Assembly: GCF_018138145.1 (NCBI RefSeq)
Contig: NZ_CP073104.1
Coordinates: 6,229,001-6,293,000 of the forward strand
Direction of reading: 5' to 3'
From: Pseudomonas sp. SCA2728.1_7
Lineage (GTDB): Bacteria; Pseudomonadota; Gammaproteobacteria; Pseudomonadales; Pseudomonadaceae
DNA length: 64,000 nt
In this document: one piece after another, positions 46,238 through 53,974 of the stretch
Numbering within the stretch: position 1 is the first letter of the stretch
Layout of the letters: every line of letters begins with the position of its first letter
The notes under the pieces: generated by a model
Told to the model about the DNA's origin: nothing
The model's input: the letters and a program-made list of their open reading frames with translations, nothing else
Databases searched by the model: none
Translations under genes and position numbers: made by a program

Positions 46238-47546
46238 GTGGGAGTGAGCCTGCTCGCGATAGCGTCCGACCAGTCGACATCCCCGTTGCCTGACCCACCG
46301 CTTTCGCGAGCAAGCTCGCTCCCACATTGGCTATTTGTCACGCCAAAAAATCCCGATGCCATCCCAAATCCCTGTGGGAGCGAGCCTGCTCGCGAGAGCG
46401 TCAGCACAGTCAGAATCATCATTGCCTGACCCACCCCCTTCGCGAGCAGGCTCGCTCCTACATTGGTTATCTGTCACGCCACAAATCCCGAACCAACCAC
46501 AAATCCCCTGTAGGAGTGAGCCTGCTCGCGATAGCGTCCGTACAGTCGACATCCCCGTTGCCTGACCCACCGCCATCGCGAGCAGGCTCACTCCCACATT
46601 GGCTATCTGTCACACCACAGATCCCGAGCCAACCACAAATTCCTGTGGGAGCGAGCCTGCTCGCGAAAGCGTCAGCACATCCAACATCAATGTTGCCTGA
46701 CCCACCGCCTTCGCGAGCAGGCTCGCTCCCACATTGGCTATTTGTCACACCACAAATCCCGAGCCAACCACAAATCCCCTGTGGGAGCGAGCTTGCTCGC
46801 GAAAGCGTCAGCACATCCAACATCAATGTTGCCTGACCCACCGTCTTCGCGAGCAGGCTCGCTCCCACATTGGCTATTTGTCACACCACAAATCCCAAGC
46901 CAACCACAAACCCCCTGTAGGAGTGAGCCTGCTCGCGATAGCGTCCGTACAGTCGACATCCCCGTTGCCTGACCCACCGCCATCGCGAGCAGGCTCACTC
47001 CTACAATGGTTATCTGTCACACCACAAATCCCGAGCCAACCACAAATCCCCTGTGGGAGCGCGCCTGCTCGCGAAGGCGTCGGCACAGTCAGCATCCCCG
47101 TTACCTGACCCACCGCTTTCGCGAGCAGGCTCACTGCCACATTGGCTATTTGTCACGCCACAAATCCCGAGCCAACCACAAATCCCTGTGGGAGCGAGCC
47201 TGCTCGCGAAGGCGTCAGCACAGTCAGCATCATCATTGCCTGACCCACCGCTTTCGCGAGCAGGCTCGCTCCCACATTGGATATTCGCCACAGCACAGAT
47301 CCCAAACCAAACACAAATCCCCTGTAGGAGTGAGCCTGCTCGCGATAGCGCCCGTACAGTCGACATCCTGTTGCCTGACCCACCGCCATCGCGAGCAGGC
47401 TCACTCCCACATTGGTTATTTGTCACACCACAGATCCCGAGCCATTCCCTAATCCTGTGGGAGCGAGCTTGCTCGCGAAAGCGTCAGCACATCCAACATC
47501 AATATTGCCTGACCTACCGCTTTCGCGAGCAGGCTCGCTCCCACAG
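46238..47546. repeat. Tandem array of ten ~136-bp REP doublets (BIME-type)
   Basis: Ten head-to-tail units start at 46238, 46374, 46510, 46645, 46781, 46917, 47053, 47188, 47324 and 47457. Each has a direct REP (GTGGGAGCGAGCCTGCTCGC), ~40 bases containing TTGCCTGACCCACCG, an inverted REP, then a ~45-base spacer (CATTGGCTATTTGTCACACC ... CCACAAATCCC). Units 3, 6 and 9 carry the GTAGGAGTGAGC variant and are exactly 407 bp apart; units 2 and 8 share an ATCATCATTGCC core 814 bp apart. Long open frames in this stretch come from the repeat itself and are not genes. Confidence 0.95.
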
Positions 47547-47593
47547 TTTTTGCATTCACCCGCAATCCAGCGCCGTTCCCAAATCCCACGCAC

Positions 47594-47617
47594 AAAAAAG
47601 GGGACTTTCGTCCCCTT
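47594..47617 (-). terminator. Terminator after wcaJ-like gene
   Basis: AAGGGGAC (47598-47605) pairs with GTCCCCTT (47610-47617) over a TTTC loop; on the minus strand a run of six T follows, ending transcription of the initiating transferase gene before the REP array. Confidence 0.88.
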
Positions 47618-47637
47618 GCGGTATCCAGCTTCGAACC

Positions 47638-49032
47638 TCAGTAAATATCCTTCGACAACAACGTAAACGGCGTCTTCACCAGGATCTTCAGATCCAGCCA
47701 CAACGACCAGCTGTTGATGTACTGCAGGTCAATCTCGACACGTTTCTGCATCTTGTCGATGGTGTCCGTCTCACCGCGGCAGCCGCTGATCTGGGCCAGG
47801 CCGGTGATCCCCGGTTTAATCCGGTGGCGCGCCATGTACGCGAGGATTTTCCCCGAGTAGTAATTGTTGTGCGCGACGGCGTGCGGGCGTGGGCCGACCA
47901 GGGCCATATGCCCCTGCAACACGTTGAACAGTTGCGGCAGTTCATCGAGCGAAGTGCGGCGAATAAAGCGCCCGACTGCGGTAATGCGCGAGTCATTACG
48001 GCTGGCTTGCTTCACGTCACGGTCATCGTGAACACGCATCGAGCGGAACTTCCAGACCTTGATCACCTTGCCATTCCAGCCATGGCGATCCTGCTTGAAG
48101 AACACCGGGCCAGGCGAGTTGATCTTCACCGCCAGCGCAATGATCAGCAGGATCGGACTCAGCGCGATGATCGCCAGAAATGCCACAGTTTTCTCGACCA
48201 GACTCTTGCTCAAAGCAGCGGTAGGGCGGCTGGTCAGCGGGCTCTCGTTCAAGTAGATCGCCGGCAGGCCGTCCACAACCTTCACCGAGTGATTGAGCAG
48301 CGTCAGACTGTTCAAGTCCGGCACCCACACCACATCAACGTTGGCCCCTAGCAAGTCACCATAAATCGCCTCGATTTTCGCTGCTTCACACAACGGCAGG
48401 GTGATGTACAAACGACGAATGTCATGCGCTTCGATCAGCTCCAGCAACTGTTCCTGATCGCCAACCACGCGCGGTGCATCGGAACCCAGTGCAGACACAT
48501 CACCATTGCTGACCAAACCTACCAACGGCAGATTTTCCAGTTGGCTGAGCTTCTTCGCCAGACCCAACGCCAGTTCGCCGGTGCCGACGATCAGCGTCTT
48601 GTGCTCGCTTTTACGCGAGCGCTGGTAGTACTTGGAAAACGCATGCAGCGGCGCGTAGAGAAACGCCTGACCGAGGAAGCCATACACCGCCCAGCTCAGA
48701 ATCACCTGCCGCGAAAACAGTTCATCGGCCTGGCAGACAAAGGCGATGCACGCCAGCGCCGCCATGGTCATCGACCAACCCATGAACAGCCGACCGAGAC
48801 CGGTCAGGTAATTGTCACGCTTGCGATACACACCGCTAAACGTATAAGCCGGCACCGACGCCAGTACTGCCAGCGTTGCACACATCCGGTAGTAGAACGC
48901 GACCGTCCCGGTGTGCTGCTCGGCGAGTATGAACAACAGCGTCACCACAAAGCCTTGTGCCAGCGCCCATTGGCCCCAAAAGGTCAGTCCCTTGAGGCCT
49001 GTGCTTCGATTGATACTTAAAGAAAGATCCAT
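47638..49032 (-). CDS. wcaJ: Undecaprenyl-phosphate glucose phosphotransferase (WcaJ/PslA-like)
   Basis: A 464-residue polyisoprenyl-phosphate hexose-1-phosphate transferase. Four N-terminal helices (residues ~20-130), a CoA-binding-like cytosolic domain (LIVGTGELALGLAKKL) and the C-terminal catalytic domain KINSPGPVFFKQDRHGWNG ... VWKFRSMRV ... RTSLDELPQLFNVLQGHMALVGPRP are all complete. It starts the repeat unit by placing a sugar phosphate, usually glucose, on undecaprenyl phosphate. It is transcribed apart from the other assembly genes, towards the REP array, from a long AT-rich upstream region. Start at 49032 (MDLSLSINRS). Confidence 0.92.
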   Translation of the reverse strand: MDLSLSINRSTGLKGLTFWGQWALAQGFVVTLLFILAEQHTGTVAFYYRMCATLAVLASVPAYTFSGVYRKRDNYLTGLGRLFMGWSMTMAALACIAFVCQADELFSRQVILSWAVYGFLGQAFLYAPLHAFSKYYQRSRKSEHKTLIVGTGELALGLAKKLSQLENLPLVGLVSNGDVSALGSDAPRVVGDQEQLLELIEAHDIRRLYITLPLCEAAKIEAIYGDLLGANVDVVWVPDLNSLTLLNHSVKVVDGLPAIYLNESPLTSRPTAALSKSLVEKTVAFLAIIALSPILLIIALAVKINSPGPVFFKQDRHGWNGKVIKVWKFRSMRVHDDRDVKQASRNDSRITAVGRFIRRTSLDELPQLFNVLQGHMALVGPRPHAVAHNNYYSGKILAYMARHRIKPGITGLAQISGCRGETDTIDKMQKRVEIDLQYINSWSLWLDLKILVKTPFTLLSKDIY

Positions 49033-49422
49033 ACGGTATCCCCAAAAGACGTCCATTCAGGTTTCAACAGTTGAAATCCGAGTTGTTATGCAGACTTATT
49101 GTTTTTGTTCTAACGAGTGTCCTGAGGTAACAACATCGATATGCCGAACTGTCGTCAGTCAATAGACTAAGTTATTGGCTGGAATGGTGTCTGACGAGTT
49201 CTAACAAGATGGCACAGTGCCAACTTTTTAATAATTAAATAGAGCAGTGTTAGAAAAGGTCGCAGAGGAGGGGGTGAATAAATGATGTTGTATTTGTTAC
49301 TGTTGGAGGGGTGGAGGCAGGGAATGTTTAATTCAGGGAGGAAGATGAAGCCAAACAGAGTGCTCTTGTTGTTTTTGTAATCGCACTTTTTCTGTTTGTT
49401 CTGTTCGTAGAGGTCTTGCGGG
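49033..49422. promoter_or_regulatory. AT-rich upstream region of wcaJ with repeated TTCTAAC elements
   Basis: 390 bp without a gene. It contains GTTCTAACGAG (49107-49117), GTTCTAACAAG (49198-49208) and an inverted TTTTCTAACAC near 49248-49258, and the perfect palindrome TGGCAC-A-GTGCCA (49210-49222). A further TTTCTAACAAT is at 51182-51192, upstream of the second regulator. These may be operators for the two winged-helix regulators nearby; no experimental basis. Confidence 0.4.
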
Positions 49423-50055
49423 TTACGCGACGACTTCCTGAATCAGGCAATAACCGCGGTTTCTGACGGCACGAAACAGTCGCTCTCCATTACTGGCGCT
49501 TTTGAATTTGTCTTGCAGGCGACTCAGGCACATTTCCAGACCGCGATATTGTTCCGGTTCTCGACCGATGCTGAGGATCAGCTCGTCACGACTGACAACA
49601 CGCTCTTCATGGCTGAGCATTTTTCTGACCAATGCTGTTTCCAGGCCCGTCAGGTTGATTTCAACACCTTCTTTGACCAGTGCACCCTGATCAGGGTGGA
49701 GATGCCAGGTTTCATTGACAGGCGTATCACCTTCAATGGCGGGCGGCATATTGCGGGTTTCCGTGCTTATCGCCGGGACATTCTGGAAGGGATTGGCCGA
49801 TTGCGCTGCGCGCCATTCGGACTCAAGTGTGGCCAATATCCGCTGAGTATCGTGTTCAATACTGCGCGCAACATTTTTTCGACTGATGTTTGGATATGTG
49901 AACTCCATCACCATTGGAGCGGAAGAGGGCGAATCAACCCCTTCAAACGAATTGAAACGTTCACTGGACAGCATGCTCTCCAATTCACGTTGCGACGTTG
50001 TACTGTGAGTCACGACAACAAAATATTTCCTTGGGAGGGTTGTACTAGTTTCCAT
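49423..50055 (-). CDS. Winged-helix regulator without receiver domain (OmpR/PhoB C-terminal type)
   Basis: A 210-residue protein. The last ~95 residues form an OmpR/PhoB-type DNA-binding domain (INLTGLETALVRKMLSHEERVVSRDEL ... LEMCLSRLQDKFKSASNGERLFRAVRNRGYCLI). The N-terminal ~110 residues (KYFVVVTHSTTSQRELESML...) are unlike a receiver and I do not recognise them. There is no membrane segment, so this is not a ToxR/CadC type. Downstream of the second regulator on the same strand and upstream of wcaJ, it probably controls the polysaccharide locus. Confidence 0.75.
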   Translation of the reverse strand: METSTTLPRKYFVVVTHSTTSQRELESMLSSERFNSFEGVDSPSSAPMVMEFTYPNISRKNVARSIEHDTQRILATLESEWRAAQSANPFQNVPAISTETRNMPPAIEGDTPVNETWHLHPDQGALVKEGVEINLTGLETALVRKMLSHEERVVSRDELILSIGREPEQYRGLEMCLSRLQDKFKSASNGERLFRAVRNRGYCLIQEVVA

Positions 50056-50334
50056 GTCTCTCTCCTAAATACACACCAAAATTGGCTAAAAGATAAATCG
50101 GCAGGCGAGCAATGACTTCCTCGGAAGTAATCGATAGGCAGGGTCTGGGCCCAAGAATGGCCCTCGATAAATTCCACTCGATCTGCTGCTATGTTATGGA
50201 GTTTTATTGTTATGGGTCGTGTTGTCGCGCTCATTCAATTGCTTGATTTCAAACAGGCGTGAAGCAGAATTGGAACGATATGGTTGCATCAGACGATCCT
50301 TCGTACGTATGCAAAAGGGATGGCTGCCCGAGAG

Positions 50335-51102
50335 TCAGGCAGTCGATATCAGACCCCGCAGCAGGCGATAGCCATAGCCGCGAATGCTCTGAATCGCGTT
50401 TGTACCATACATGTCCTTGATTTTTCCACGCAAGCGACTGATTGATTTCTCCAGTGCGCGAGGGTCGTAGAAATTGGTATTGAGGCCCATGATGCTGGCA
50501 ATTTCATCATGGCTCAGAATGTGATTGCTGGTTTGCGCGAAGGCTTCGAGGATCTTCATTTCGGCAAACGAGATATCGAGTTTCTTGCTGGTGCCCATCA
50601 GGCAGATACGGGTCGGATCAAGCGTCAGATCGATATCGCGTTGCCATTCTTCACTGTTGAAGAACTCGCCCAGTAACTCGGCGCCATCGTCTGAAAGGGT
50701 ATTAAGCTTGATACAAACATCCGCGCCAGCCAGATAATATTTGATCTTGTTGAAGGCGCCGCGACCGGTGATGACCGCGCAAATGATCGGCTTCAAGTTG
50801 TCGCTGCGCAGGTTCTCGACCAGCGCAAGATTGTCTTCGAGGGCCTGTGGGCTGTCGATAACCAGGAAGATCGCTCGATACGAACCAGACTGTTCATTCA
50901 ACTGATATGAACTAGTGTACGCATCGGCTTCGAGCGCCACATCAGTGCGTAAATGCTGGGCGACTAGCGCTTTGAAATGTTCAGCCACGCCACGGGTACG
51001 ACCCAGAGTAAGAACACCGGGTTCGTCGTTTGTCGGGCGCGGACTTCTAGTCGCTAAGTTCCCTGAGAGCATCATGCATTGACTCGAATTAAGTGCTGAC
51101 AT
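50335..51102 (-). CDS. Winged-helix regulator with atypical receiver-like domain
   Basis: A 255-residue protein. Residues ~28-140 have the strand pattern of a receiver (GVLTLGRTRGV; YRAIFLVIDS with Asp83; PIICAVITG; ADVCIKLN with the Lys position) but the paired acidic residues at the first loop are missing, so normal phosphotransfer is doubtful. Residues ~160-253 form an OmpR-type winged helix (SFAEMKILEAFAQTSNHILSHDEIAS ... LEKSISRLRGKIKDMYGTNAIQSIRGYGYRLL). No sensor kinase is encoded nearby. The start at 51102 is favoured over 51141 but not certain. It lies 279 bp from the next regulator. Confidence 0.72.
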   Translation of the reverse strand: MSALNSSQCMMLSGNLATRSPRPTNDEPGVLTLGRTRGVAEHFKALVAQHLRTDVALEADAYTSSYQLNEQSGSYRAIFLVIDSPQALEDNLALVENLRSDNLKPIICAVITGRGAFNKIKYYLAGADVCIKLNTLSDDGAELLGEFFNSEEWQRDIDLTLDPTRICLMGTSKKLDISFAEMKILEAFAQTSNHILSHDEIASIMGLNTNFYDPRALEKSISRLRGKIKDMYGTNAIQSIRGYGYRLLRGLISTA

Positions 51103-51580
51103 CGGGATGTTAAAGCACCGGTTCTCATCTGTGACTGACAATTGGTAACATTCACGCGATTTTTAGACGTGGCTCCCGAGTTTTCTAACAATAATTAAGC
51201 TTTTCAAGCTTTTAGTTGATTTTCTCGGAGGGGTGAACTACTGCTTAGATGATGGCGATATGCAATGGTGCCACTATTTTGAGCTTATTGCGATAGCCAT
51301 GTCCATGTCTAATTGCCACTGTCTGGCCATCCCTGAATAATGTGATATTGATCACGCTTTATTACCAGAGCAACTTTTTTCTGCAAAAAGGCCTAAATAT
51401 TTTCTGCGTAGTTCGTCAGCCGACGATTACTAACATGGCTTGAGTGTGTCTTTTAATAAGACGTAATCTTTATGGCTGATGAATTTTTGCGTTTGTGTAT
51501 GTCAATGGTCTCACTGCAGATACTCAACCCCTGAGTGTTATTACCCGGTCGCTCGCCAAGAGCGCTCTGACGGAGGATTA
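51103..51580. promoter_or_regulatory. Long intergenic region with a Crp/Vfr-like site
   Basis: 478 bp between divergent regulator and uppP. TGTGA-TATTGA-TCACG at 51341-51356 matches the Crp/Vfr consensus TGTGA-n6-TCACA at nine of ten fixed positions. Two AAGCTTTT repeats (51197-51204, 51206-51213) and a TTTCTAACAAT element (51182-51192) lie nearer the regulator. No gene is seen here. Confidence 0.5.
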
Positions 51581-52414
51581 ATGGATTTCTGGACCCTTTT
51601 CCAGGTGTTGATATTAGGTGCGGTAGAAGGCCTGACCGAGTTCTTGCCGATCTCGAGTACCGGCCACCAGATCATCGTCGCCGACTTGCTGGAATTCGGC
51701 GGTGAGCGCGCCATGGCGTTCAACATCATTATTCAACTGGGTGCCATTCTTGCCGTCGTCTGGGAGTTTCGACCGAAGATCTTTGAAATCGTCAAAGGTC
51801 TGCCAACTCAACGCAATGCACAACGCTTCACCCTCAACTTGCTGATCGCCTTTCTGCCCGCCGTGGTCTTGGGCGTGTTGTTCGCCGACGCGATTCACGA
51901 ATACCTGTTTAACCCGATCACCGTCGCCGTGGCACTGGTCGTCGGCGGCATCATTATGTTGTGGGCCGAACAGCGCAGCCATGTGATCAGCGTCGAGCAC
52001 GTCGACGACATGCGCTGGTCTCACGCACTGAAAGTCGGATTCGTACAATGCCTGGCAATGATTCCCGGCACCTCGCGCTCCGGCTCGACCATCATCGGCG
52101 GTCTGCTGTTCGGCCTGTCGCGCAAAGCCGCCACCGAGTTCTCGTTCTTCCTCGCCATGCCGACCATGGTCGGCGCCGCCGTCTACTCCGGCTACAAATA
52201 CCGCGACCTGTTCCAGCCCAACGACCTGCCAGTCTTCGCCCTCGGCTTCGTCACCGCGTTCATCTTCGCGATGATCGCCGTACGCGGCCTGCTCAAGTTT
52301 ATTGCCAACCACAGCTACGCCGCGTTCGCCTGGTATCGGATCGCGTTTGGCTTGTTGATTCTGGCAACGTGGCTGTTTGGCTGGGTCAACTGGACCGCAG
52401 CAGCGGCAGCCTGA
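51581..52414 (+). CDS. uppP: Undecaprenyl-diphosphate phosphatase UppP/BacA
   Basis: A 277-residue membrane protein that dephosphorylates undecaprenyl diphosphate to recycle the lipid carrier. Both active-site motifs are intact: [15 protein letters not shown] and [22 protein letters not shown] precedes the ATG. Placed beside an exopolysaccharide locus, it would supply undecaprenyl phosphate for WcaJ-type initiation as well as for peptidoglycan. Its stop is directly next to the end of the convergent DUF2388-like gene. Confidence 0.95.
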   Translation: MDFWTLFQVLILGAVEGLTEFLPISSTGHQIIVADLLEFGGERAMAFNIIIQLGAILAVVWEFRPKIFEIVKGLPTQRNAQRFTLNLLIAFLPAVVLGVLFADAIHEYLFNPITVAVALVVGGIIMLWAEQRSHVISVEHVDDMRWSHALKVGFVQCLAMIPGTSRSGSTIIGGLLFGLSRKAATEFSFFLAMPTMVGAAVYSGYKYRDLFQPNDLPVFALGFVTAFIFAMIAVRGLLKFIANHSYAAFAWYRIAFGLLILATWLFGWVNWTAAAAA

Positions 52415-52786
52415 TCACTGAGCGCTGATCAACGCCGCAACGGCGAGATCGTTTAACGCCGAATCCGACGACTCCTGGCGGTAGCGCTGCAAGGCCGAGG
52501 TGAAATACGCGGCCTGCAGCATGCCGTCGCTGGCCAGATAGAGTCGCGCGTCTTCCTGCTCCTCGGCGGAGTAAACACGCTTGTGACTGTCAGTCGTTTC
52601 CTGGCTAGACGAAATAGGTGCGAGAAATAAAGACACCAAGGTTAGCCCGGAAATCTGCGTCACCTCCCACGGCGTATCGGTACGGCCCATACAAAAGCCA
52701 TCGCAGTGCGCATAAACGTCGGAATTGAAGCTGAACAAGGCGAGGAGGGTGAAGCGCTTGAAAGCAGAAAAAGTAAACGCGGGCAT
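52415..52786 (-). CDS. DUF2388-like small periplasmic protein
   Basis: About 123 residues. A hydrophobic leader (MPAFTFSAFKRFTLLALFSF...) is followed by a short variable part and the C-terminal pattern DARLYLASDGMLQAAYFTSALQRYRQ ... LNDLAVAAL, which fits DUF2388 proteins common in pseudomonads. Function unknown. The start is uncertain: 52786 gives a signal-like N-terminus, while in-frame starts at 52834 and 52849 add ~20 residues; no start has a convincing ribosome-binding site. Confidence 0.6.
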   Translation of the reverse strand: MPAFTFSAFKRFTLLALFSFNSDVYAHCDGFCMGRTDTPWEVTQISGLTLVSLFLAPISSSQETTDSHKRVYSAEEQEDARLYLASDGMLQAAYFTSALQRYRQESSDSALNDLAVAALISAQ

Positions 52787-52861
52787 AAATGAAAGACATC
52801 CTGTCAGTACATCAAAACGCCGGGCAACGCTCATGCGTCGCCCGCACACTCAAACCATCAA

Positions 52862-53872
52862 TCAACGACCTTCAAGTAACTCGGCCGCCTGATCCAGCAA
52901 CGCCAGCGGATCCTTGGCCTTGTGAATATCCACCGACAACAACTGACGGAATTTCCGCGCCCCCGGGAACCCCGTGCCCAGGCCCAGCACATGGCGCGTG
53001 ATGTGATGCATCGCCCCACCAGCCAGCAAATGCTCAGCTATATAAGGACGCAACTGCGCCAACGCCTCAGCCCGACTGATCACCGGCGCCGAACTGCCGA
53101 ACAACTGCTGATCCACCTCCGCCAGCAAATACGGATTGTGATAAGCCTCACGCCCCAACATCACACCGTCGAACGTCTGCAAATGCTCATGGCAAGCCTC
53201 CATCGTCTTGATCCCGCCATTCAGCACAATCTCCAACGCCGGAAAATCCGCCTTCAGCTGCGCCGCCACGTCATAGCGCAACGGCGGAATGTCGCGATTC
53301 TCCTTCGGCGACAACCCCTCCAGAATCGCAATCCGCGCATGCACGGTAAAACTGGTGCAGCCGGCATCGCGGACGGTGCCGACGAAATCACACAGCTCCG
53401 CGTAACTGTCCCGACCGTTGATGCCGATGCGATGTTTCACCGTCACCGGGATTGTCACTGCGTCTTGCATTGCCTTCACACAATCCGCCACTAACTGTGG
53501 ATGACCCATCAGACACGCGCCGATCATGTTGTTTTGCACACGATCGCTTGGGCAGCCGACGTTGAGGTTTACCTCGTCGTAGCCGTGTTCCTGAGCCATG
53601 CGGGCGCAGGCTGCCAGATCCAACGGAACGCTACCGCCCAACTGCAAGGCGAGAGGGTGCTCGGCTTCGTTGTGACGGAGGAAACGTTCGTGATCCCCGT
53701 TGAGTAGCGCGCCGGTGGTGACCATTTCGGTGTAGAGCAGAGCGTTCTTCGACAGGAGGCGTAGGAAGAAGCGGCAATGGCGGTCGGTCCAATCCATCAT
53801 GGGCGCAACGGAGAACCTTCTAGACAGCGTGGAGCCGGTGTTTGTTGGGTATGTAGCTGATTTCTGTACCAT
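52862..53872 (-). CDS. dusA: tRNA-dihydrouridine(20/20a) synthase DusA
   Basis: A 336-residue flavoenzyme that reduces uridines 20 and 20a in tRNA. The FMN-binding start RRFSVAPMMDWTDRHCRFFLR, the catalytic Cys in NVGCPSDRVQNN and the KHRIGINGRDSY and LNGGIKT motifs are intact. Its 5' end faces a tyrosine recombinase gene 102 bp away, the arrangement of islands that integrate in the 5' part of dusA while restoring it. The first ~15 residues (MVQKSATYPTNTGST) may be supplied by the island. Confidence 0.95.
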   Translation of the reverse strand: MVQKSATYPTNTGSTLSRRFSVAPMMDWTDRHCRFFLRLLSKNALLYTEMVTTGALLNGDHERFLRHNEAEHPLALQLGGSVPLDLAACARMAQEHGYDEVNLNVGCPSDRVQNNMIGACLMGHPQLVADCVKAMQDAVTIPVTVKHRIGINGRDSYAELCDFVGTVRDAGCTSFTVHARIAILEGLSPKENRDIPPLRYDVAAQLKADFPALEIVLNGGIKTMEACHEHLQTFDGVMLGREAYHNPYLLAEVDQQLFGSSAPVISRAEALAQLRPYIAEHLLAGGAMHHITRHVLGLGTGFPGARKFRQLLSVDIHKAKDPLALLDQAAELLEGR

Positions 53873-53928
53873 TTTGCTCTACGTGTTCTAAGCCGGTTTC
53901 AGGGGGTAAATAGGCATTTTCTGAGGTT

Positions 53929-53967
53929 GGTTGGTACAATGTACCAACCACTTTTCAAATTGTACCA
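53929..53967. promoter_or_regulatory. Palindrome and extra half-site at the integrase start
   Basis: GGTTGGTACA (53929-53938) and TGTACCAACC (53940-53949) are perfect inverted copies with one base between. A further TGTACCA lies at 53961-53967 and another at 53865-53871 over the dusA start codon. The spacing fits an operator of int, arm-type recombinase sites or an excisionase site. Confidence 0.6.
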
Positions 53968-53974
53968 GTTGACT

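Noticed and set aside
44156..46327. 723-codon frame antisense to yjbH
   Set aside because: Antisense shadow of a high-GC gene; no signature, and yjbH on the other strand has signal peptide and family motifs.
46238..47546. CRISPR array
   Set aside because: Regular repeats, but the unit is 136 bp, the spacers are also repeated and nearly identical, each repeat contains an inverted REP pair, and no cas gene is near.
46327..48351. Several open frames of 85-430 codons over the REP array
   Set aside because: They consist of translated REP sequence (recurring CGSEPARES/WERACSR strings) and one runs antisense through wcaJ; open frames arise from the repeat period, not from coding.
49210..49222. Sigma-54 promoter suggested by TGGCAC upstream of wcaJ
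   Set aside because: The required downstream TTGC element at the proper spacing is missing; the sequence is better described as a TGGCAC/GTGCCA palindrome.
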